Part shown: one piece after another, positions 56,077 to 64,000 of the stretch
How positions within the stretch are numbered: the first letter of the stretch is position 1
Layout of the letters: the number at the start of each line of letters is the position of its first letter
Assembly: GCF_003144195.1 (NCBI RefSeq)
Contig: NW_020290010.1
Span: 62,001 to 126,000 of the forward strand
Source: Ceraceosorus guamensis
Lineage: Eukaryota > Basidiomycota > Exobasidiomycetes > Ceraceosorales > Ceraceosoraceae
Direction: 5' to 3'
Length of the DNA: 64,000 bases
Notes under the pieces: model-generated
What the model saw: the letters and a program-made list of their open reading frames with translations, nothing else
Database searches by the model: none
What the model was told of the DNA's origin: nothing
Translations under genes and position numbers: made by a program

Positions 56077-58783
56077 GGCTGCTGGAACGACTGGTGAAGA
56101 GCTCAGGAAGGCCAGTAGAGTGACAAGTGGAGAGCTGCAGCGGTGCCTGCACCACCTCTGACAAATGTTGTGTGTGCAACGCGAGCCCGTTCGGCGGTGA
56201 TGAGAGTCAGAGTGATATGAGGGCTGGGCTGGACCTTATATGATGCGCCGCTCACCAACGCGAGGCGAGATGGAAGTTCCGGCGCAAAGAATTTACATGT
56301 GCTCGAGTGTAGGCCTCATTCTCGACTTGTGAAGCTTAGACGCAGCTCTCGCCGAGGAGAAGTTTCATCGCAGATTCTGGCCGAGTAGTGAGTGTCTGGG
56401 AGCGCCAATCTGTCTCACAAACGAGAGATGTGTATGCGCTGCTGTTGCAGGCACGCAAGCCACGACGAAGGTGATGTATGCAAAGCTGTTGTGTGTGTGC
56501 TGTGTGTGCCTCTCCGGACGCGCTCGAGGTCCTGATACGAGAGCCCAAAAGGAGCTGCAAGGCGCGTGCAGGCCGCATGCTTAAAGAGCGAGCCCAGACC
56601 GACCCACTCATCAGACTTTCGAGGTCAAACCACATCCAGTCACGACTCGCGAGGCCAATCGATCGTGAGTGACTGTCGACGCCTAGCTGTATGACGAGTC
56701 ACTCGTGACTACACTCACACTGTTGTGTGTGTCGTCTTTCATTCATCTCGTCCTTGTGTCCGCAAACACCATTCCGCGCAAAGATGGTGTAGAGGCAGAC
56801 ATCCCCGTGGGCGTTTGGACGCCACGTCTGCCCCAGCGCCGAGCGCCAAGAGCCACGAAATCTGAGTATAGAAGTCACTAGTCAATTGCACACACGCATG
56901 CAAGATTCAAGATTACATGGCCGCTCAGACAACAGCCTCAGCCTGCCCTTACGATCGGGCACCGAGGGGAGCATGCGCGCTCTGTTGCGCAGGGTGTCCG
57001 TCATGGTCACCACTCGAGTGCTCGATCGCCACTCACGACTCACTAAAGCGCCCACAATTGGCCGGTAATGTTGGATCCATGGTCATTGAAGAAACAACAA
57101 CAAGGATGCAAGAGATACGAGCATCATGTCTGCGGGTATCGCGTGCGCAATCAAACGCCAGTCACGAGTCACGAGTCAAGGCGGGCTGTGGGACCTGAGG
57201 CAAGTGCTTGAGCCCTCCAGCAAAGAACGCGTGATGGCTCTGCTGAGACTCGGCACGAGCGCTAGGCCGCCGGGCCGCACGTGACAAGGCTCGAACGGGT
57301 CACCTATCCACATATGTACATACACGACGACCTTATGATGGCTCCGGCTTCGGTGTCAAGGACCACCGCAGGCATGACAGCTTGACAAGGCTGCTGAAAG
57401 GCAAGGCCAACGGCAGACGCGTCCCCACTGGTCATTGCATCTCGCAATCACTTGGTAGAGCAGGCTCACTTTGACGAAGGCAGCGCTGGATTGAGTAGAC
57501 CGCTTGAGTCTTCTGAGCAGCCTGAAAGCTGTAGGCGCTAGTCCGCCATCGCAAACATGAAGCGATCGACTGAGGTGAGTCGTCAGGATGCTTCTCTTGC
57601 CCAAGGTGTGTGCTCACAGTGCTTCGCTCGGGGCGATTATCATATTCTGAATACATGCATTCGCCGCCAAACATCAGCGCTGAAGCACTTCTTCCCGGAG
57701 GACTGCGAAAAGTCTTAGACCTCGCATTCACCGACAACTCGCATTCGCCAACAAAACAGTGAAGACCCCTCGAAAGGAACTTCTTGAAGATCGTCGCAAG
57801 ACCCTGAATCAACTTTGCATACTGAGCAGAACGATACCCTTGCTTTACCCTCTTTGTGCGTCTACATCATACGTCGCCCGAGAACAATCCTAGCTCTTCT
57901 ACTACCCACCTCCACCACCCTATTCGACGAAGGGGATTCGAAACAGGATGTGACGGTCAGTCAGGTCGTGGGAAGATTTCGAAAAATCGTGAATGTCACG
58001 AGTGTGCCTGCTCATGGTGAGCGGCGCGAAGAATAGCAGAGATGCTCTGCTGGTGTCCCTTCGCGCAAGTTGTTGTCGCATGCGGCCAGTCAAAGAGCCA
58101 CCTTTTTCCGGGGCTTCCACGCTAGGCAAAGCGCGCGAGCGTCGGCTAGCGCGACGCGCTTTCCCACGCAGGGTCAAACTGATCGAGTCTGCCTTTGCGC
58201 CTTCTACAAAGGCATCAATCAGGGCCGGTCGAGTACGCCAAGATTTCACTCCGACTCTCACCCCAACAATCCCCTCCCGTCGAATGGAGGCACAATGGCA
58301 GACTTTGTGTGCGAACGGCGAATTGGGCCTACTTCCACCCCTTTCACGTCAGCAAGTGTCGATGTGAATGCCCTGATGCGTGAGAAGAGGCCCGGGTCTC
58401 GGCAGATTGCCGAAACAGCAATTGCTGCCTTGATTACAAAGCGAATCTTCCACTCGACAGGGCTCACCCCCACTGGGCTCCAGCACCGCTACGATGCGCA
58501 CCGCGCCGGATTGCACAGTACTTGTGGCTCACCGGATGAAGAGCAAGGGATCATCGCAATTGTGGTAGGACACTCTATCCAAGGCAATCTTGAATCGCAA
58601 GGGTCAAGAGTCGCGGCGCTAAATGCATTGCAAGCAATCATAATGTATAAGTCCATAATAATAATACAAAGAGATGCAAGATGGTGACGTAACTCAAGAT
58701 GGACTCTGCACCAGATCCGGCGCACCGGCAAGGGTATGCTCAATCGGACGATTCACATTGTTCCAATCTTCGAAGCCGGAGGT
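56077..58783. other. 2.7-kb gene-poor spacer
   Basis: Upstream of the Ser-rich gene. It contains a GTGT run (56488-56509), many AGTCACGAGTC/TCACTCGTGACT words (56635-56715, 57003-57050, 57155-57180) and an ATA-rich patch (58645-58670). A plus frame beginning with ATG at 58294 (131 residues) is mentioned under rejected items. I see no supported gene. Confidence 0.45.
56635..56715. repeat. Spacer motif cluster (AGTCACGACTC / TCGTGAGTGA / GAGTCACTCGTGAC)
   Basis: At least four copies of TCACGA/TCGTGA-centred words in about 80 bp, in both orientations, some forming imperfect hairpins. Confidence 0.5.
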
Positions 58784-59239
58784 CTAAACGAGAACCACTT
58801 GCGGCCGAGCTCCTCGGTTCCTAGGCAAAGCAGCAATGAACACGCCATCCTTCAAGTCGTCCTTGTGCTCTTCAAAGTACTCCGTTTCAGATTCTGAGGG
58901 GGTCCGAGCACCAACACTGCTCTCGGCCGTCGAAGTACTCGTGATGCTGTCAGAGCGTGCGTGCGACTGTCTAGTTGCAGGCGTAGAAGACTCGACTGGA
59001 AGCGATACCGTCTTGACGGTTGGTGTGGACACCACGGCGGCTGATGTGTACCACTCGTCCTCGTCGCCTTCGTCTTGGATTGGAGCGGATTGCTCGACCA
59101 CATCGGACCAAATGTCGGCTTGTGCTTGAAGACGGAAGATGTAATCCCGAACGACTGACGTCACGGCAAATGATGCTGCTGCTGCTGCAATGGCTCCTCC
59201 GATGAGAGTGGCGTTGCTGGTAGACGCTGCTTGGCTCAT
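58784..59239 (-). CDS. Small single-span membrane protein, unknown
   Basis: Single exon, 151 residues, ATG at 59239. A hydrophobic Ala/Gly-rich helix (TLIGGAIAAAAASFAVTSVV, about residues 11-30) follows a short Ser/Thr/Asn head, and Arg-Asp flank its C-terminal side. The rest is soluble, acidic and Ser/Thr-rich: VEQSAPIQDEGDEDEWYTSA, a TSTSTAESS stretch, then SESETEYFEEHKDDLKDGVF. This arrangement suits a tail facing the cytosol with acidic binding segments. The short N-terminal anchor could also target the outer mitochondrial membrane. No family recognised. The composition and the clean start make a real gene likely. Confidence 0.62.
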   Translation of the reverse strand: MSQAASTSNATLIGGAIAAAAASFAVTSVVRDYIFRLQAQADIWSDVVEQSAPIQDEGDEDEWYTSAAVVSTPTVKTVSLPVESSTPATRQSHARSDSITSTSTAESSVGARTPSESETEYFEEHKDDLKDGVFIAALPRNRGARPQVVLV

Positions 59240-62200
59240 TATGGCGGCAATATGCTCGGATAAAGGGCTAGTGTGACGCTGATGTGTGGCTAATGTCGGC
59301 TGAGCCGGCTAGACTTGGAATCCGAAGAGGCGAAGACACGGAAACGTTGCGCAAAACACCGTGAGTGTCGTTGATAGCGGCTATGCGCTCGATTGTGTGT
59401 ACTTGAATTCGTGTACTTGAGTTCAAGTTTGGAGCTTGGCAAGGTGCGGCAAGCTGTTGTGAAGGTGCGAGACTGTACGATGTGAGGTCAAATAGTCGGT
59501 GGCAAGCAGTAGCAAGCGGTGGCTAGCGATGGGAGCGGGTGCTCAAAGGTGGCGAAGCGGTCAACGTGCAAGTAGTTGGAAAGACGATTTGACTCGAGAA
59601 GGTATGTTGCCGCTGGTATGCTTTCGGAAGGATCTCTAGATCTGGTCTAGTCTGGCTGAACAGGCGCTTGAAAGTCGATGGGAGACGCAAGTAGAAGATC
59701 CGGGGGTCACTGAGGGCTTTAAGTGTTCCTAGGGGTCCACGCGTTGGTCGGATGCGTAGACAAATGTGGCCAGATCTGGAAGCGTGCACGCGGGGACCCG
59801 GGAGCTGCAATAAGGCACGGTCACCACGTACTGCGCTGTACCTACCTTTTGCACAAAGCGCCGGCCATCGATCATGCAGGTCTAATTGATTGCGGTGACC
59901 CGCCGCGTGCAAATTGCCGAATCGGCTCATTCGCATGGAGGCATGCACCTGCAGCACTGATGCCGTGCCGTTAACTTTGGCTTGTGCGTCAAGTATCGCA
60001 TTTTGGCTTTGACGATTGTTGGGCCGTTGAGAGCAAGGTCGAGATCGCTCGTTCTGGTCGATCGATCCAGCGCGGCTTTCCATAGGCAAATGCACTGTGA
60101 CTGATCTGGTGCCTTGCGATGCGAGATGCGACTGAATCAGGGCGGTGGTTGAAAATCCGAACGACTCCGTCTCTCTTATCGTGCTGCTCCTTCTTCTCTG
60201 ACTGCTCAGATGCCTTGTTGCCTTCACCTGCGACGTGCAAGAAGTCGGGTCATGCTCGTGCTGAGGCGTGATGCATACTGCTGCCGCTCGAGCGATCTGC
60301 TTAGCAACTGCTGCTGCGCTGCTTGCAGTCAGAGTGCTGGCTGTACAGTCAGCAAGTAAACGCCAGCGTGCATGAAGCCGGCAGTTCAGCCCACGTACGC
60401 GCATTGCCGCAGCGCCGACTCAACCCGATCGAGCGTTCCTGTGCAGCTACAGTCACAGTATATGGCTCGCTCACCCCTAATTCACATGAATGGATAGATG
60501 CATGCATGAATGGAAGCACAGTTACGAAGGTCTTGGGTCTGATGGAGACGAACAAATAGCATGATCACTCAGCAGACTCACGACTGCCTGATGGCTCGTC
60601 GCACACGCCGCCTGTTGGATGCCTTGCTGTATGGCCATCACAGGAAGACCTCGCAGGAATTTTGCATGGATGAATAAGGCTACCGAACGGCTCTTGACTC
60701 GGCTCTTATGAGCCCATCCGAAGAGTCACGAGCCTTGTTAAACGCTTCGATTGCGTTGGCCAACGTGCGCGGATGGGTCCGCGCCCAATTGGCCCCGCTC
60801 GGCTCGCGCTGGAGCCCGAAGACGAGGCCTCGAATCCATCATCCCGCGTCTTGCGTCAGCTAGTCCCGATTCAAGGCTCACGACGATTGAAAGCAGCAGA
60901 CGGGCCTAACTTTGCCGCAACCTCTCCCTGAGCCCAAAGGCCAAGACCGTTCCCCCTAATTGCCAAGGCCTGAGCCCGGAAGACCGAAATTCTGGCTTTG
61001 TTGCTCACCTAGCTCGATCGTTATCGTCGAGTACGCCGGACTATCTGCGAGCGGCGCCAATGCCGGTATGTACCCCTAGCGCACGGGTCCCAAGTCCACT
61101 GACTCGCACTCCAAAAAGTCCGGGCGTTGCCGAAATGAAAGTATGAAGAAGGCCCCCACTCAAGCGATCCCGACTTCCGCGCGGCTTCCAGGTCGCCGAG
61201 GTCACGATTGAGGCACAACCTAGCTACTCATGCGCGAAGCCGCGATTGCTGTGGACGAGGGACTTCCCGGGATCCTCCTGACAAATGCTTCCTGAAGCAT
61301 AGCTGTCCGATCCATTGACCAAATCACACGTCTCTGTGTTGTTGATCGTGTGTTGTACGTGGTGCGGTAAATGAATCCAACGCTGGCCAGAGTCGTGCCA
61401 AGCACGAGCCCTCTACCGGTGGGTCGGGGACAGCAGGTGCAAGCCACACGAATTCATCATGACGCGCTCCGCATGAGGACGACCTGCCACGCGGGACGTC
61501 CATCCAGCCAGCTGCCGGCGTCGTGTTCCTGATCGTGAAGCCTTCGCCTTTCTTGACGCAATTTTCCCCATCACGTTTGAAATGAAGCTCACGACCGCGT
61601 GGTCGCGATCAAGCCAATCTCTGCGGTCCGGATGTACGGCTATATGAAAGCGTGGATGCTGCAGCACATCATCAGCGGCCTTTCCTATCAGTGGATCGTC
61701 CCCAAAGGAGCCACGACAGCGCGGGCCCGCTCTCTTCTCTCCTCTTCAATCAAGTGCGCGTTGAGCTCTGCCTGTTACCTGCAGACCGATGACAGCTGCG
61801 AAAGACGGGGTCGTGATGCTCCAAGTTCGTGAAAGTCCCTTTGAGCAAGCATGCGCAACTCATGCGTGGCAGGAAGCTCGAAGACGAGCAGATCTCTCAG
61901 GGCTGAGCGCACAGTGCCGTCAGTGGCTGGCCTAGGAACGCAGCGGGACCTTACTGGATGCCCTGCTGCGCGTACCTGAACAGAACTTCTACAAATAGAT
62001 ACCGTACTCGTGCTGGGTGTGGGTATGCGTATATACGCTTGCAAGGCATGAGCAAGCATCACCTGCACGGCACGTGCTCTACACCTTTCCATGCTGGTGA
62101 CTGCAGTGACTGCATCGAAGCGCTTTTGATCCCGCATTGCTTGTCCCGCGTGCACACCTGCACCAGTGATGATGCTGCTCATCAGGTCGGCCTCTGAAAG

Positions 62201-62787
62201 CGGAGCTCAAACGCTGCGCAAAGGCAATGAATGCATCGCTTTGCCGCGAGAGCAGATGCACGACCGATGCAGCCCCGCACCCAAACACACAAGTGATCTT
62301 GCACCACTTGAAAGACGAAAGTGCTCTTTGCCGGGTTGCTAATGACCACCTAGCGCATCGATCGGCAACGAGGCAAGTCATCAACTACTTCGATCACTCG
62401 TGACTTTACCACGCGATCAAGGACTTGACATTCTGGATGCCAAATTTGCCAACGATGACTTTCACGCTCTGCGTTGCTTTCACGCAGCTTGAGCACGCAG
62501 CAAACGCAAACGCCCATCTTTTCTATCTCCCACCTCTTTGGCAGGCTCGCCCCCGCGTCAGCTATCATCTATTTGAATTCCCTCGCGTCGAGAGTGCGGT
62601 GCAGTGGCGTGCCAGAGAAGGGATGAACTCTGTGTGTGTGGCGAGCGTGTCGAACAGGGCGATCAGAAATGAGGGCTTGCATACACGCAGACTCCGAAGA
62701 GGATAGATTCGGTAGGTCAGTCTCTGCGCTCGGTAAACTATGTCAGACTGAGGTACGATCGAGGAAGGAGCAAGTACGTAAATTCTT
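59240..62787. other. 3.5-kb gene-poor spacer
   Basis: Between the small membrane protein and TFIIB. A 293-codon minus frame (59523-60404) has no domain, many Arg/Ser/His from GC-rich DNA and no splice support, so it is not called. Near 59400-59427 a short direct repeat GTGTACTTGA(A/G)TTC occurs upstream of the membrane-protein gene. No repeat element, tRNA or transposon is recognised in the rest. Confidence 0.45.
59400..59427. repeat. Direct repeat GTGTACTTGARTTC
   Basis: Two adjacent copies differing at one base, about 160-190 bp upstream of the ATG of the 58784-59239 gene; possibly a promoter element. Confidence 0.45.
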
Positions 62788-64000
62788 TCAGTTGGAAGAA
62801 GACAGGTTCGCCGGGTCAGCTTCTTTGTGCTTGGCAAGCATGCTAGACTGTGCATGTTTGGCGACGTGAAAAGACGTATCTGTTTCAGTTCGATTGCTCC
62901 GAGTGATGAACGACGCAACAACGACAGACTTACAGTCAGAATCTTGTTCTTGTGCTCAACGAGGTTTCTGAACGACGTGCGGATCGTCACGTCGCTCACG
63001 CCTGCCGCGTTCGAGATGGCCTTTGCACTGATCTCCTTGCCCATCACTGTCGTGGCAAAGAAGATGCAAGCAGCAGCAATGGTGATGGGACTTCTACCAG
63101 CGAGAAGACCTTCGCTCCTAACTTGCTCAGCCACATCCCTGACGCATCTACTGGTAGGCTGGTCCAGCGCCAGATGATTCGAAAAGCGATTGATGAGGTC
63201 CACGGCATTCGTTGGTCCGACCCCTCCGCCAGATCCTTCGGCTGCTGCTGCTGCCATCGGTTGCCTCAGTCCGAACACTTTCTGAATCTCAGTGTAGCAC
63301 TGCCCGATGAGTTTCTTCGACACCTTCGTCAAGCCACAAATTTCCACAAAGGTTCTCGGAACATTGGCCATCTTGCACGCGATGAAGATGGTAGCAGCGA
63401 TGATCGCGTCCGTCTTTTTACCCCTCAAGATGCGCTCCATTTCCACCCTCTTGTACAGCTGCTTGGCTATCTCGCTCACTTGCCTGTTGAGGTGAATGGA
63501 ATCGCACTTGCGCTGAATGTCCTCAAAGGCATCCAGTATGTTTTGATGCTGAGTACCATTGACTCTGTTCATGGCCCTTTGAAGCGTGGCGCCAGCGCTG
63601 CCGTCGAAGGCGATACGAGTGCCCAGCGTCTCGGTCAGACCGTCCATGAGCGGATTGTCGGCTTGACCTACACGCGAAGGATCATCTCCTTCCTCATTCG
63701 CAAACGTTCTCCCTAGCGACGGAAGCACGTGCAAGTGCAGCAGTGAGCTCAGCGAAGAGCCGGCCAGTGCGCATACCCATCGCCAAAGCGGGTCATGCAA
63801 GGCTACTCACACTCGCTTCTCGTATCGACGATCCTATCACCGAGAATCAAACCACATTCTCCGCAAACCAGATCCCCGCTCGCAAACTCCTCCATGATAT
63901 TGGGCGGGTCAGCATGACAGTTGCTGCAAATCAGCTTGACTGAAAGATCGTGCGCAAAGGGTGTAGGCTGAGGAGAAGGATCCGAGGTGCCATTGGCTGC
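62788..64000 (-). CDS. Transcription initiation factor TFIIB (5' end cut by the window)
   Basis: Recruits RNA polymerase II to TBP-bound promoters. Exons seen: 63811-64000 (partial), 62934-63712 and 62788-62829, phases 1 and 0, 336 residues visible. The zinc ribbon is LICSNC...VCGECG. The B-reader/linker RSEWRTFANEEGDDPSRVGQ is joined across the first intron, which completes the Trp codon. The first cyclin fold covers AMNRVNGTQHQNILDAFEDI to YTEIQKVFGLRQ. The second covers NRFSNHLALDQPTSRCVRDV to VTIRTSFRNLVEHKNKILT. A Gly/Ala insert separates the folds. The last exon is only 42 nt (HKEADPANLSSSN); it is chosen because reading on gives more than 100 residues unlike any TFIIB, and a GTAAGT donor sits exactly at 62933. 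The start codon is beyond the right edge. Confidence 0.93.

Noticed and set aside
58294-58689. Plus-strand 131-codon frame starting with ATG
   Set aside because: Some stretches look protein-like, but there is no domain, no signal, no splice support, and the end runs into ATA-rich DNA. Left uncalled.
59523-60404. 293-codon minus-strand frame
   Set aside because: Long frames arise by chance in GC-rich DNA. Composition is Arg/Ser/His-heavy with no motif, and no splice sites or leader fit.
60770-60860. Possible tRNA (a TTCGAATCC-like piece appears near 60835)
   Set aside because: No acceptor stem, D-arm or anticodon arm could be paired around it.
62565-62787. Unspliced TFIIB C-terminus running on to 62565
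   Set aside because: The extra residues resemble no TFIIB, while a GTAAGT donor and a short in-frame exon give a normal-length tail.

Overview
The window is nuclear DNA of a fungus, most likely a basidiomycete and probably of the smut lineage (Ustilaginomycotina). Seen directly: GC-rich sequence; genes split by short GT-AG introns (about 60-320 nt, mostly GTGAGT or GTAAGT donors); and an ordinary eukaryotic gene set (TFIIB, COX20, MIX17-type CHCH protein, ELO elongase, SLC33A1-type transporter, Fumble-type pantothenate kinase). The lineage call is inference. I found no rRNA, tRNA, transposon, LTR or virus-like element and no CRISPR array. Most gene models below were rebuilt by joining exons across splice sites that keep both the reading frame and the protein family.

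Layout. 1-10 kb: the 3' end of an unknown Ser/Pro-rich gene, a membrane-anchored glutaminyl cyclase, a small unknown gene, and on the minus strand a large LIM-binding (Mfg1/PtaB/SEUSS type) co-regulator. 10-15.5 kb: a gene-poor spacer. 15.5-28 kb: a small secreted or surface protein, COX20 (minus), a PY-motif membrane protein, a secreted class 3 lipase, a six-exon Bre4/FUSC-type membrane protein and a MIX17/CHCHD2-type CX9C protein. 28-47 kb: mostly metabolism, with fatty acid elongase, DUF218 protein, membrane-anchored ATP-grasp ligase, acetyl-CoA transporter, pantothenate kinase, nicotinamide riboside kinase and a P450. 49-56 kb: a large secreted protein built from a duplicated module, then a Ser-rich protein with a terminal zinc knuckle. 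58-64 kb: a short membrane protein, a gene-poor stretch, and TFIIB running off the right edge.

How the genes relate. Several products meet in CoA and NAD metabolism: pantothenate kinase starts CoA synthesis, the SLC33A1-type carrier moves acetyl-CoA into the ER/Golgi, the elongase consumes malonyl-CoA, and NRK1 makes NMN. Pantothenate kinase and NRK1 are divergent across one 705-bp spacer. The secreted lipase, the small surface protein and the duplicated-module protein suggest an exported set. These groupings are inference.

The best candidate for something undescribed is the 867-residue secreted protein at 49181-51993: two homologous modules of about 126 residues share an intron at the same aligned position and phase, so they arose by duplication inside the gene. 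A second theme is short TCGTGA/TCACGA-type words repeated through the spacers but not evident in the coding exons.
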